Source: Leptospirales bacterium (GTDB lineage: Bacteria; Spirochaetota; Leptospiria; Leptospirales; Leptospiraceae). Taken from it: DNA of 64,000 nucleotides. A program made the position numbers and the translations under genes. The notes under the pieces are model-generated. The model was given only the letters and a program-made list of their open reading frames with translations. It was not told the origin of the DNA and ran no database searches. The DNA is taken from assembly GCA_013297885.1 (NCBI GenBank), contig JAAFIR010000008.1, forward strand, positions 1-64,000, read 5' to 3'. This document shows positions 36,366-45,745 of this stretch, piece by piece (position 1 is the first letter of the stretch; every line of letters starts with the position of its first letter).

Positions 36366-37460
36366 CTAGTTGTTCTTAGATTTATTGTACAGTTCAATTA
36401 ATTTCCAATCTTCTTCTGTGAATTCACTACTAGTTAAAATAAGTTCTTTTTTTTTATTTTCATAAATAATATTATCGCGAGCAACAACCCAGAATTTTTC
36501 AGCAATGATGGGAATATTTTTTTTTGAAATACCTGGTCCCCATTTATAAATCATACCTGATTTTCCTGAAATAAATTCATTTTCTTTTGAAGTTGGAAAT
36601 GGATTCAAATCATTATTATTAATTGCAAAACCAATACCAAGAATCGGTTTTCCAAAAGCAGTGTATCTTAACTCTCTAAGAATCATACCACCAATTACAC
36701 CACCAATGATGTATGCTGATTTACCATTCGCATAATATAACTTAGGTGAAGCTAGATCCACTCCAATTTTTTCAATGCTATTTGTTTGAGGATTAAACCA
36801 ATACAAATGATAAGAGCCAGCGTTACCAAAAAAAATCACAAAAGTTTTTCCAATTGGATAAATTAGTCCACGATTTTTTAAATTCGGGTAAACTACTTCA
36901 AATTTTTCTTTAGGAATAATTAATTTTGGTTTTTTGGGTTCTAAAATACTTTCGCTAAAAACCGAATCATTTATAAAATAATAAATATGAGTTCCATCAT
37001 GAGATACTGCGGATTTATTTTTACAAGAAATGTATGTTTCAGAAAAATAAGACGGTTTTGGTTCTACTAAAGAAACTAAAACCATTTTGCATCCAGAACC
37101 ATTTGCTAAAGGAAAAAGTACAACAGAATAATCTCCTTCAGAAGAAATACTAAAATTTTCAGGAAGATCTGGAAATGTAAAACTTTTTGTTAAAGGGTTT
37201 GCCAAATCTTTATAAGTGATTTGTTTATCATCCAGCCAAATAACTTTATTTCGATCATTAGAAACTTCTAATATACGATTTTTTACATTTTTACGAATCG
37301 ATAGAACTTCATCAGAATTTCTTTTAGTTTCAATAATTGTTTCAATTTTTTTTTCAGCAGTATTAAATTTTTGATTTTCTAAGGTTTCTTCTATTTCAGA
37401 TATTTTATCTTCTTTTTTACAAAAAAATAAACAAACAACTAAAAGAAAAATTTTATACAT
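36366..37460 (-). CDS. Lipoprotein of unknown function, possible beta-propeller
   Basis: ATG 37460 is chosen since it begins a lipoprotein signal (MYKIFLLVVCLFFCKKED); the longer frame starts inside the EcsC-like gene. The 364-residue product has a helical N-terminal 60 residues and then repeated strand-rich units with a hydrophobic-Gly pattern (for example IYYFINDSVFSES, TFVIFFGNAGSYHLYWF, and MIYKWGPGISKKN), which suggests a WD/TolB-like propeller, but no strict repeat signature. Its start overlaps the end of the EcsC-like gene by 8 bases. Confidence 0.6.
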   Translation of the reverse strand: MYKIFLLVVCLFFCKKEDKISEIEETLENQKFNTAEKKIETIIETKRNSDEVLSIRKNVKNRILEVSNDRNKVIWLDDKQITYKDLANPLTKSFTFPDLPENFSISSEGDYSVVLFPLANGSGCKMVLVSLVEPKPSYFSETYISCKNKSAVSHDGTHIYYFINDSVFSESILEPKKPKLIIPKEKFEVVYPNLKNRGLIYPIGKTFVIFFGNAGSYHLYWFNPQTNSIEKIGVDLASPKLYYANGKSAYIIGGVIGGMILRELRYTAFGKPILGIGFAINNNDLNPFPTSKENEFISGKSGMIYKWGPGISKKNIPIIAEKFWVVARDNIIYENKKKELILTSSEFTEEDWKLIELYNKSKNN

Positions 37461-38025
37461 TTTGCATTTCAATTTTTTTTGAAAACATTCCAACTGCTGT
37501 AGAGGAAACATATTTTGTATCTAAATAAGTTAATCCTCCAGTTAAAACTGCACCTACAATTGGTAACCATTTTAATAAACTATTTTTCATAAGTCTTTTT
37601 GAAATCTGAATACCAATTTTTTGTAAAACATTTTCTAGAAATTTCAATGTACTTGGTCGTATAATAATTTTAGTTCCAATGTCTTCAACAAGTCTTTCCA
37701 TAAATTGAATTCCAGTTTGTTTAAACATACAGTAAATCAATAACTCACGATTTACAAAAGTTTCTTTTCCATAAAGAGATGCTATGTCTTTTACAAGCTG
37801 TCCTTGAATTCGATAAACTAAAAATAATTCTGGTAAAATTGTAATTAGCGAAACAAATCCACCAGGTAGTGAAAGTCCAGCACTAATTCCTGCAGCTTTT
37901 AATGCAGCAGATTCGGTTAAATCTTTTACTAACTCTTCAGGATTTGAAATTGATTCTGCATAAGGAGATTGATATGATTCTAGACCAGTAAATAATTGAA
38001 AAGCTCTTTCAGAAAATGTTTCCAT
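37453..38025 (-). CDS. EcsC-like family protein
   Basis: A 190-residue protein with the core of the EcsC family: an N-terminal helix, then AGISAGLSLPGGFVSLITILPELFLVYRIQGQLVKDIASLYG, split here by function into the conserved Gly-rich turn (LPGGF) and the LYG end of the helix. Further hydrophobic helices follow (LLIYCMF, LLKWLPIVGAVLTGGLTYL). EcsC proteins are associated with ABC-type secretion in Firmicutes; their role elsewhere is unknown. The lipoprotein gene downstream overlaps it. Confidence 0.7.
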   Translation of the reverse strand: METFSERAFQLFTGLESYQSPYAESISNPEELVKDLTESAALKAAGISAGLSLPGGFVSLITILPELFLVYRIQGQLVKDIASLYGKETFVNRELLIYCMFKQTGIQFMERLVEDIGTKIIIRPSTLKFLENVLQKIGIQISKRLMKNSLLKWLPIVGAVLTGGLTYLDTKYVSSTAVGMFSKKIEMQNV

Positions 38026-38169
38026 GATTCAAAATTTTTATAAATAGAGCATAGAACAAGGATTAAATTTTAATAAAGATTTTATAGATTTTACTAGAAT
38101 GAATTTAGAATTTAATCAATAAAAATTTTTCGACTTGACAAATCACAAAACTTTTCTAAAAATTATCTC

Positions 38170-38721
38170 ATGCAAACTATGATTTTGGAACTTCCAGAAG
38201 TTAAGCTTGCTAGGATTTCCCTAGAAGATTATGAAATTTTATGCCGAGAAAATCCGATGCAATTCGAAAAAACAGAATTATTTGAAGGAATGATAGTTGA
38301 AAAAATGACAAAAAGCAACGAGCATGATTTTTTTTCCCAAGAATTTTACGAACTAATTCAGCTTGTTTTACCAAATGGATATTTTATCAGAAGAGAGTCA
38401 AGTATCCATCTTTTAAATTCAGATTTTGAACCGGATATTTTAATTTTGCGAGGAACAAATAAAGATTATAGATTTCAAAAACCGACTACTGCTAGATTAA
38501 TAATTGAAATTTCAATTTCTTCTTTGAACTATGATAGAAATAAATCAAAATCTTATGCTTTAGGTTTAGTTGAAGAGTATTGGATTGTTGATGTTGAAAA
38601 TAAAAAAGTTGAAGTGTATACAAATCCTCAAAATGGAAATTATTTAGATAAAAAAAATTATGACTTTAAAGAGGAAATTAAAATATTCGGAAAGATAATT
38701 TCTTTAAAAGAATTAGTATAA
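38170..38721 (+). CDS. Uma2 family endonuclease-like protein
   Basis: A 183-residue protein of the Uma2 family (DUF820), a PD-(D/E)XK nuclease fold of uncertain function. The core is visible: YELFEGMIVEKM-like KTELFEGMIVEKM, FEPDILILRG (the PD), ARLIIEISISSLNYDRNKS (the E-x-S motif followed by the K-rich helix), and EEYWIVD. TTGACA at 38135-38140 lies 29 bases before the ATG and could be a -35 box. A second Uma2 gene lies at 48155-48712. Confidence 0.85.
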   Translation: MQTMILELPEVKLARISLEDYEILCRENPMQFEKTELFEGMIVEKMTKSNEHDFFSQEFYELIQLVLPNGYFIRRESSIHLLNSDFEPDILILRGTNKDYRFQKPTTARLIIEISISSLNYDRNKSKSYALGLVEEYWIVDVENKKVEVYTNPQNGNYLDKKNYDFKEEIKIFGKIISLKELV

Positions 38722-39100
38722 AAGAATAAATTTATTCGAATTACATCAGGTTAATTTACCCAAACAAACAAGAATCAAATTCATTGATAGTAATGCTAAA
38801 TAGATTACTTTAATTAATTCGATCGAATTAGAGACTGTGATTTTTTTATTCGTCAATATAATAAACTGTAAATTCGATTTGACAATCATCTATTCAAAAA
38901 ACTATTATTGAGTATTTGAAAAACCCCTAAAGAACTTTTGAAACAATAAATTTTAAAGTTTTATGTTTTAAGACGTTCGTAAAAATATTTTTTAAGAAAA
39001 TGTTTAGATGAACTTGGCTAAAATAATTTTTAGAAATGGGCTATTGGACTAAAGATTTTATTCGTAAATCGAAATTAAATTATCTTAGTTGACTTTATCA
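38722..39100. other. Gene-free stretch
   Basis: About 380 A+T-rich bases between the Uma2 gene and the 3' end of a SpoIIE phosphatase gene. The only marked structure is a perfect 16-base palindrome, TAATTCGATCGAATTA, at 38815-38830. It has the size of a dimeric regulator site but lies downstream of both neighbouring genes, so a regulatory role is doubtful. No gene is seen. Confidence 0.4.
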
Positions 39101-41149
39101 TTATTCGATTTCTACACCAATAAAAACTATATCATCTTCTATTGGACGAACATCTGTAAATGAATAAATTGATTCGAGTGCTTTTTCTATTATTTCTTCT
39201 ACACTTAGATGATTATTTTCTGTAAAATTTTTATAAAGCATTTCTTCTCCAAACATTTCATCTTTTAAATTAAATTCTTCAAAAGCACCGTCAGTGAATA
39301 ATAATAATTTATCCGCAGTTTTTAATTCCAAATCTTGTTTTTCATATTTGATACCAGATTTTACTCCAATTAATGAACCTTTTTTTCCGAATTTAATTAG
39401 TGTTGATTCTGAAATTAAAACTTGCTCTGGATGACCTGCAAATGAATAAATAAGTTTAGAATTATTTAAATCAATATCAATAATTGCAGCAGAAAAAAAC
39501 ATATTTAAAAATATATATTTACCATAAAAAAGATTATTTAGTATAGTTAGTAAAATTGAAGGATCTTCTATTGAGGAGCTCAGATTTTCGTATTCGCTTT
39601 TAATTAACATTGTGATCAAAGCACTTTGAACTCCATGCCCAGTTGCATCAGCAATGATAATTCTTATGTATCCAGGAGATATTTCTTTGACATTATAAAA
39701 ATCGCCTCCAACTTCTTGCATGGGAATATATTTTGTAAAAACATCTAATCCTTGAATTGTTTCGATTCCAGATAATAACATACTTTTTTGAATTTTTTGT
39801 GCCAGCATTAAGTCTTGTTTGATTAAAAGCATCGCTTTATTTAACTCGACTGTTCTAGTTTTAACTTTAAACTCTAAATTTTCAAAAGACTCTTTAAGTT
39901 GGTTTGCCATCATTGTAAATGAATTATTTAATTCACCTAATTCGTCTTTACGATTCAGTTCAATTATGTTTGACCATTCTCCCTTTGCTAGATTTTTTGC
40001 TGATTTATTCAAGAGAAAAATTGGTTGAACAGTCCACCAACTTATAAATACTCCAATTGAAGCAGAGAGGATAAAAGCTATTATACATAAAGCAATTGTA
40101 GTATGAGTATTAGAATCAATCTTCTCCATAAAATCTGATTCTGGAATAACTGCCACAATTAGCCAATCCAATTTGTATGAATCCCTAAAAGGCATAATTT
40201 CAATAAATTGCTTTTGACCTTCTAATATTGTTTCAGTTTGTAAATTGGACTCAATTTGGAAATTTTCACCAAATTGTTTTTTTAGAAAAAGTCCAGTGCT
40301 TCTTATAACAGGTTCATTACTCTCAGTAACATTTAAACGTGAAACTTCTTTTTTTTGTATGTTAATAAAAAAAGGTTCTTCAGCAACTGAAGAAGTTATT
40401 AAAAGACCATTTCTTTCAATAATAAAAATTTTTCCTGTTTTGCCTAAATTTAAAGTTTTGAGAAAATGGCTAATGTCGGCTATACTCAAATCAATTGAAA
40501 GTACTCCAAGTATTTTTCCTGATTTATTAAAAATTGGTTCCACTGCCGCAATACTCATTCCAGAATAAGGTGCAAAGTAAGTATAAACTGGAGACCAAGA
40601 TGTTTTCTTTTCTTCAATTGCTTTTTTATACCATGGTCTATTAAAAGCAAAATAGTTTAGGGTTTCAGATTCAACTTGAAGTATTTTTCCTTGAGGATCT
40701 GCCAGATAATTAGTATAGATGTGTTTTTCATTATCTACAATCCCAACATGGTATTCACCATTTTGTATTCGACCAACACTAAAATAAGTTCCATCCTCTC
40801 TACCTATATTGATATAAGTGACTGATTCAAAAATTAAAAGTTGTTTCCAGAAATGACTTTGGAGCAAAGAATTATCTAAAAGGTTAACATGATTTAAGGT
40901 TATGGCATCAATATTAAGTTTATTAATTATAATAGGAATTGAAAGATAATTTTTTAAGTGAACAGAAATATTTTTAACAACTTCTTTACGTAATTGACTA
41001 GCAATATCATTTATAGCAATCTGACCATTTATATAAGATAAATAACCAGTTAGACCAACTGAAATAGAGATAAGTGTTACAAATGGAATCACTAGAACAT
41101 ATCTAAGTGGAAATCTACCAATTAATGAAAGTAAAGTTTTTTGAATCAT
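39101..41149 (-). CDS. Membrane sensor with dCache-like domain, HAMP and SpoIIE phosphatase
   Basis: A 682-residue RsbU-like serine phosphatase that probably answers an extracytoplasmic signal by dephosphorylating an anti-sigma antagonist. Membrane segments near 18-38 and 350-375 flank a dCache_1-like sensor region (about 40-345; RPWYKKAIEEKKTSWSPVY, then GKILGVLSIDLSI). HAMP follows (about 375-430; VQPIFLLNKSAKNLAKGEW), then a coiled coil and the SpoIIE/PP2C domain with GGDFYNVKEI, IADATGHGVQSALI, FAGHPEQVL and DGAFEEF. ATG 41149 is preferred to TTG 41179. It is tandem with a second phosphatase gene. Confidence 0.88.
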   Translation of the reverse strand: MIQKTLLSLIGRFPLRYVLVIPFVTLISISVGLTGYLSYINGQIAINDIASQLRKEVVKNISVHLKNYLSIPIIINKLNIDAITLNHVNLLDNSLLQSHFWKQLLIFESVTYINIGREDGTYFSVGRIQNGEYHVGIVDNEKHIYTNYLADPQGKILQVESETLNYFAFNRPWYKKAIEEKKTSWSPVYTYFAPYSGMSIAAVEPIFNKSGKILGVLSIDLSIADISHFLKTLNLGKTGKIFIIERNGLLITSSVAEEPFFINIQKKEVSRLNVTESNEPVIRSTGLFLKKQFGENFQIESNLQTETILEGQKQFIEIMPFRDSYKLDWLIVAVIPESDFMEKIDSNTHTTIALCIIAFILSASIGVFISWWTVQPIFLLNKSAKNLAKGEWSNIIELNRKDELGELNNSFTMMANQLKESFENLEFKVKTRTVELNKAMLLIKQDLMLAQKIQKSMLLSGIETIQGLDVFTKYIPMQEVGGDFYNVKEISPGYIRIIIADATGHGVQSALITMLIKSEYENLSSSIEDPSILLTILNNLFYGKYIFLNMFFSAAIIDIDLNNSKLIYSFAGHPEQVLISESTLIKFGKKGSLIGVKSGIKYEKQDLELKTADKLLLFTDGAFEEFNLKDEMFGEEMLYKNFTENNHLSVEEIIEKALESIYSFTDVRPIEDDIVFIGVEIE

Positions 41150-41262
41150 AATTATTAATATATTTAAATATTTCTTCAATTCAATTTTATCAAGATAATT
41201 CTTTGTATTTTTGTTTCTAATAGTTCTAATATAAATAAGATAAGTTATTTTTAAATTTATTA

Positions 41263-43611
41263 TTACAACTCGACACCAATCATAGTTAAATCATCATCTA
41301 ATTCTTGTTTACCGTGAAACTCAATTAAATTCTTTTTGTGTTGATTTAATAAATTAGGTAAAGGAATATTTATTGAATTTGATAAATAATTATGAAATTT
41401 TTCATCATCATACATATCATTTTCATTTTGATCAAATACTTCAAATGCTCCATCAGTAAAAATAAATAATCTAAATTTATTATTTATAGATAATGTTTCT
41501 GTTTTATATTTTGCATTTTTGTATAAAGAAAGTAAAGGACCTGTTTTACAAAGTTTAACTATTTCTAAATTGGATATAATAACTTGTTCAGGATGACCAC
41601 CTGAAGCAAAATTTAAGACTCTTAAAGTTGGATTCCACTCAATTACTATTGCAGTAAAAAAAGAATTTAAAGTATTGAATAATGGATAAATTTTTGAATT
41701 TAATTTTTCTAATATTTCTGAAGGTGAAGTATCTTCTTCATCAATTGTGTCATAGTCTGCTTTAATGGCCATTGCAAGTAAAGCACCTTGAGTTCCATGC
41801 CCAGTTGCATCTGCTAAAAAAAATCTATAATTTCCATTTTTTAAAATTTTAATATCGTATATATCTCCTCCGATTGCTGATAGTGAATTAAAAATTACAT
41901 ACCAATTAAAAGGAAACTTTGAATTTTCTGGTGTTGGAATCATTCCTTTTTGTAATTTTTCTGCTATCTCTAAATCTTCTTTCATTGTTTTGAGTGCAAG
42001 ATCTCTTTCTGATTGTAATAACCTTCTATTGGTTATATCTCGAATAATTAAGCCATAATATTTTTTATCAGAAACAATCCAATTTGTAAAAGAAATTTCT
42101 AGAGGAAATTCATTTCCATTTATTCTCTTTCCTATAAATTCTAATGAAACACTGGCAATTTTCCATTCTTCATTTTTAATAAAATTTAAAAAACTATTTT
42201 CAAACTTTTGTATTTCTTCTTTTGTTAAAATATCATCAATTTGATAATTAATTAATTTATTTTTTTCCCAACCTAAAATTTTATAAGCACCTTCATTACC
42301 AAAAAGAATTTTTCCATCATTATCTAAAACAATAATTGCTTCTTGGATAGTTGTTGAAATCGCTCTGAACTTAACTTCTAATTCTTCATTTAAAGAAGCA
42401 GTTAAATTCATTAAATGTTTATAACGAATAGAAATTAAAACTGATTGAAAAGTAATAAAAATTAAAAATGTATAAGAAGAGATATATGGAGTTGGTAAAA
42501 TTCCTAAATTATGAAGGATATCATGAAAACTTCCAAATGCAAATAAACACCAAGAACTAAAAAAAACTTTTGCACCTACAATTTTTTGTTTTATAGATGT
42601 AATCGAAACATAAGTAACTAAAAAAAGTAAACATAAAATAAAAACTAAATAGCTTTCAAAAAATGGCATTAAAGTTTTTGTTTCTAAAAATGAAAAAATA
42701 GTTAACATAAAAATACTAGGTGCACTTATTATCCTCAACCATTTTTTACTTATTTGTTTAGGAAATAGCGAGTCAATATAGTAAATAAAAACTCCAACCA
42801 GAACAAACAAACTTCCCATGTCGATTCTAAATTCTAAAATGGGATTAATATTTGGAAAATATTCATAAATATAATGTTCTTCTGTAAAATAAATTCGCAA
42901 AGCTAACAAAGAACAAACAAAAGCCAAAAAAAGTGGAGACTTTTCTTCTTTAGAAATTAAATAAAAAAATAAACTTGAAAACCCAAAAAAGAATAAAGCT
43001 CCAAATGTAATAAAATCAAAATTTCGTATAGCTCTATCTTTATTCAAAATATCTTCATATTTTCCAAATTCAGGAGAATGACGAATTCCTCCTGCTGAAT
43101 CAAACCAATTAGAAATTTGTATAACTAAAATCGTTTGAAAGCTACTATTTGGAATGATAAATTTTACAATTGGTTTTCCAATTTTACGAATTTCATTTTC
43201 TTTTACTTCTGAAGGTTCACCGAAACTTAATTTTAACTCTCCATTAATATAAACTTTGTAGGCATTTTGAATTTCCCTAAACTTAATTGCATATTCACCA
43301 TAATCTAGTCCAGTTATAATTAATCGAAATGTTGCAGAACCATATTCCTTATTTTTTAATTCAGGTGAGTCTGATTTATCCCAAAAATTTGGAATTTCTA
43401 ATAAAGTTTTATTCCCTAAATGTGAAATCCCTGATTGTATTTCCCATTCTCCACTTAGTGGAATTATGTTTTCAGAATTTAAATCTAAATGATTAATATA
43501 AATAAATCCTTTTGTAGCTTTTGGATTTATAGGTTTTTTATTTGGTTTAGAACAATTTGCTATTATAAATATCCAAATAATGAGAATCAGCAACTTCGAT
43601 TTTAAATTCAT
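41263..43611 (-). CDS. 7TM-DISM receptor with PAS and SpoIIE phosphatase
   Basis: ATG 43611 gives a lipoprotein-like signal (MNLKSKLLILIIWIFIIANC) and 782 residues. Next come a jelly-roll ligand-binding domain (about 35-190; LSGEWEIQ, FREIQNAYKVYINGEL), a seven-helix membrane block (about 200-400) as in 7TM-DISM proteins, a PAS domain (about 430-550; IVLDNDGKILFGNEGAYKILG), and a SpoIIE domain with GGDIYDIKIL, LADATGHGTQGALL, SGGHPEQVI and DGAFEVF. So this is a second receptor controlling the same kind of phosphatase as its downstream neighbour, with a different input. Confidence 0.9.
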   Translation of the reverse strand: MNLKSKLLILIIWIFIIANCSKPNKKPINPKATKGFIYINHLDLNSENIIPLSGEWEIQSGISHLGNKTLLEIPNFWDKSDSPELKNKEYGSATFRLIITGLDYGEYAIKFREIQNAYKVYINGELKLSFGEPSEVKENEIRKIGKPIVKFIIPNSSFQTILVIQISNWFDSAGGIRHSPEFGKYEDILNKDRAIRNFDFITFGALFFFGFSSLFFYLISKEEKSPLFLAFVCSLLALRIYFTEEHYIYEYFPNINPILEFRIDMGSLFVLVGVFIYYIDSLFPKQISKKWLRIISAPSIFMLTIFSFLETKTLMPFFESYLVFILCLLFLVTYVSITSIKQKIVGAKVFFSSWCLFAFGSFHDILHNLGILPTPYISSYTFLIFITFQSVLISIRYKHLMNLTASLNEELEVKFRAISTTIQEAIIVLDNDGKILFGNEGAYKILGWEKNKLINYQIDDILTKEEIQKFENSFLNFIKNEEWKIASVSLEFIGKRINGNEFPLEISFTNWIVSDKKYYGLIIRDITNRRLLQSERDLALKTMKEDLEIAEKLQKGMIPTPENSKFPFNWYVIFNSLSAIGGDIYDIKILKNGNYRFFLADATGHGTQGALLAMAIKADYDTIDEEDTSPSEILEKLNSKIYPLFNTLNSFFTAIVIEWNPTLRVLNFASGGHPEQVIISNLEIVKLCKTGPLLSLYKNAKYKTETLSINNKFRLFIFTDGAFEVFDQNENDMYDDEKFHNYLSNSINIPLPNLLNQHKKNLIEFHGKQELDDDLTMIGVEL

Positions 43612-43735
43612 AAACTTATTATATGATTTCCAGATTTTATTTGTTAGTGATAGAATTAACAAACATAGAGATATAATATTTATTTCAATAATTTTTCTGA
43701 ATCAAACTAATTAAGTTTAATAAAATTATTTATCT

Positions 43736-44140
43736 CTACTTCAGCTCACTCATGCTCAGTTCATATTTATCCATATTCAAAAAAATTTCTTTTTTCAAAC
43801 TCTCACCAGAAATTTCAAATTCATTGCCGTTTAAATCTTCCCAAATATATTCTGTTAGAGAATATTTTCCAATGCTTAAATAAAAAATTGGCGGCGGGTT
43901 ACGTCTATATCTTTCTGATTTTGCAAGACGAACTGTAAATGATCCCATTCCGGAAAAAATAAATTCATATTCTATCTCGTTTTTTAAAAATAAATAACGA
44001 ACTGGAAAATTTAAATCCAATTCTTTTAAATCAAAAATAGATTTTGTGAGTGATTCTAGTTCCCTAGTCATTGAATTTAATTTTACTAAATCAGATTCGT
44101 TTAATCTTAGCCTTTCTTTTTTCTCTTTACTTGTTCCCAT
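43736..44140 (-). CDS. Protein of unknown function overlapping mazG
   Basis: I recognise no family. The 134-residue protein overlaps the 3' end of mazG by 34 bases. It is basic at the start, then helical (NSMTRELESLTKSI), with a strand-rich second half (NEIEYEFIFSGMGSFTVRLA, IFYLSIGKYSLTEYI). A shorter start inside the overlap is possible, but the next Met is at residue 24. The mid-protein Y-R-R-N-P-P-P turn is distinctive. Coupling to mazG is likely. Confidence 0.6.
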   Translation of the reverse strand: MGTSKEKKERLRLNESDLVKLNSMTRELESLTKSIFDLKELDLNFPVRYLFLKNEIEYEFIFSGMGSFTVRLAKSERYRRNPPPIFYLSIGKYSLTEYIWEDLNGNEFEISGESLKKEIFLNMDKYELSMSELK

Positions 44141-44889
44141 AATTCATCTAATTCCTTTAAACTGTATTCATCCCATTTCTTATCTTTAGAGTGAACAAGT
44201 TTTTCTAAATCTTTAAATCTGTTCTCAAATTTTTTTATGCTGGATTTTAAGGCAATTTCAGGAGAGATTTTTAAAAAACGAGAAAGATTTACTACTGAAA
44301 ATAAAACATCCCCAAGCTCTTCTTCTTGTTTTGATTTATCACCAGACTGAATTTCAGAAAATAATTCTTCCAGCTCTTCAAAAACTTTTTTTTTCACGTC
44401 ATCAATGTTTTCAAAATCAAAACCAACAGATTTTGCTTTCGATTGAATTTTTTCAGCACGAATAAGAGCTGGAAAAGCTTTTGGAATTGAATCCAAAATG
44501 GAATCTTTTTTTGGTTCAGACTTTTTTTCTTCTTCTTTAATTTTATTCCAGTTTACTAAAACTTCATCAGCAGATAAATTTTCAGTTTTATTAAAAACAT
44601 GAGGATGGCGACGAATTAATTTTTCATTAATGACTTTTGCCACATCTTCAATTTGGAATAATTTTTGTTCTGAAGCAATTTCTGAAAAAAAGAAAATATT
44701 AAAAAGCAAATCTCCAAGCTCTTCTTTTAAATTTTCAAAATTTTTTTCTTCAATAGCTTCCACAACTTCATAAGATTCTTCTAATATAAATTCTTTGAGA
44801 GAGTTAAAATTTTGTTTTTTGTCCCAGTTACAACCATTTTCTGAACGCAAAATTTTCATGATTTTTTTCAATTCATCTAGTTCATTCAT
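44107..44889 (-). CDS. mazG: Nucleoside triphosphate pyrophosphohydrolase MazG
   Basis: MazG removes pyrophosphate from non-canonical or excess (d)NTPs and lowers (p)ppGpp effects in E. coli. The 260-residue sequence carries two MazG repeats: the first with CNWDKKQNFNSL, EESYEVVEAIEE and EELGDLLFNIFF, the second with RAEKIQSKAKSVGFDF, FEELEELFSEI and EEELGDVLFSVV. Both E-E-x-x-E ... E-L-G-D cores are intact. Length is that of the two-domain bacterial enzyme. Divergent from the DUF6580 gene. Confidence 0.93.
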   Translation of the reverse strand: MNELDELKKIMKILRSENGCNWDKKQNFNSLKEFILEESYEVVEAIEEKNFENLKEELGDLLFNIFFFSEIASEQKLFQIEDVAKVINEKLIRRHPHVFNKTENLSADEVLVNWNKIKEEEKKSEPKKDSILDSIPKAFPALIRAEKIQSKAKSVGFDFENIDDVKKKVFEELEELFSEIQSGDKSKQEEELGDVLFSVVNLSRFLKISPEIALKSSIKKFENRFKDLEKLVHSKDKKWDEYSLKELDELWEQVKRKKKG

Positions 44890-44950
44890 GAAGTCATTAA
44901 ATCGCTTGACTCTTAGAATTCTATTAAAATTCTAAATTAAGAGGCATATT

Positions 44951-45466
44951 ATGAATTTAAAATTTTTCTATCTAACAGGTTTAATTTTTGTAGCAGCATT
45001 ATCTAGACTACTTCCTCATCCGTCTGAATTTACTCCTGTCATCGCAATTTCTATTTTTGCAGGTGCAACCCTAAGCTCCAAAAAAGAAGCAATCCTCATT
45101 CCAATTTTATCCATGTTCATCTCTGATATTTTTTTGGGATTTCATTCACTTCTCCCTGTTGTTTATGGTTCAATGGCTTTGATTGCAATACTCAGTTTTT
45201 ATTTTTTAAAACAGAACACGATTTTTAAAACTTTTGTAGTTGGTTTTTCTTCAGGACTGATTTTTTACATCATTACTAATTTTGCTGTTTGGGTAAGTAG
45301 CGGAATGTATGCTCTAAATTTTTCTGGACTCATAGAATGTTACACACTTGCAATTCCATTTTTTAGAAATTCACTTGCTAGCATTTTTGTATATTCCATC
45401 ATATTATTTTCAACATCAGCAATTCTTGAAAGATACACAAAAAAATTCGCTCCATCGAGAATTTGA
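44951..45466 (+). CDS. DUF6580 family membrane protein
   Basis: A 171-residue inner-membrane protein with about five hydrophobic segments and the family's early ALSRLLPHPSEFTPVIAIS followed by LIPILSMFISDIFLGFH and a late AIPFFRNSLASIFVYS. DUF6580 proteins resemble the membrane S component of ECF vitamin transporters, but no ECF ATPase gene is nearby, so a transport role is only a guess. The ATG follows TTAAGAGGC. Confidence 0.8.
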   Translation: MNLKFFYLTGLIFVAALSRLLPHPSEFTPVIAISIFAGATLSSKKEAILIPILSMFISDIFLGFHSLLPVVYGSMALIAILSFYFLKQNTIFKTFVVGFSSGLIFYIITNFAVWVSSGMYALNFSGLIECYTLAIPFFRNSLASIFVYSIILFSTSAILERYTKKFAPSRI

Positions 45467-45534
45467 ATTTGCGTTTTTTTTGATAATTTTAGTTTTAAAT
45501 CTTAAAAAAAATCAAAATACAAATGAGTTTAAAA

Positions 45535-45608
45535 GCTTGCAGCAGCAAGCCCTCCGCTAGGAGAACATCAAAATTCTCACCTGAACAGGAACTGCGAAAG
45601 GTGAGAAT
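45535..45608. repeat. Two GC-richer hairpins beside element K
   Basis: A perfect GCTTGC-AGCA-GCAAGC hairpin (45535-45550) and a perfect 10-bp stem ATTCTCACCT (45573-45582) with AGGTGAGAAT (45599-45608) lie between the DUF6580 gene and element K. The scaffolds do not match type 1 or type 2 clearly. They may be a degenerate neighbouring element; together with K they form four hairpins in 200 bases, richer in G+C than their surroundings. Confidence 0.55.
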
Positions 45609-45618
45609 TGGTTTTTGG

Positions 45619-45734
45619 CGGTTCCCTGATTCCTCGCGGAATCAGGTCGTGCTTTTCGAGGCTTCGGTCGTTTACGTGGGGTTAAAACCCCACGCTATTA
45701 AACGACCACTTCGTGCCTCTACAATCACTAACCG
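45619..45734 (-). repeat. Type 1 two-hairpin intergenic element, copy K
   Basis: On the minus strand: CGGTT (45730-45734), AG, TGATTG, TAGAGGC, hairpin 1, GCCTCGAAAAGCACGA, hairpin 2, G, AACCG (45619-45623), CC. Hairpin 1 has outer stem GGTCGTTTA/TAAACGACC (45666-45674 with 45699-45707) and a 9-bp inner stem around GGGG/CCCC. Hairpin 2 is a perfect 9-bp stem with a tetraloop (45625-45633 with 45638-45646). The closing pair CGGTT/AACCG differs from other copies but is fully compensated. It reaches to 12 bases before the start of the next gene. Confidence 0.82.
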
Positions 45735-45745
45735 TTTGGTCTTTT

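Noticed and set aside
38815-38830. Perfect 16-base palindrome TAATTCGATCGAATTA as an operator
   Set aside because: It lies downstream of both flanking genes and is unlikely to control either; palindromes of this size can arise by chance in A+T-rich DNA.
45713-45745. Upstream start for the TPR lipoprotein at 45713
   Set aside because: The extra 11 codons lie in repeat element K and precede a good lipoprotein signal at 45746.
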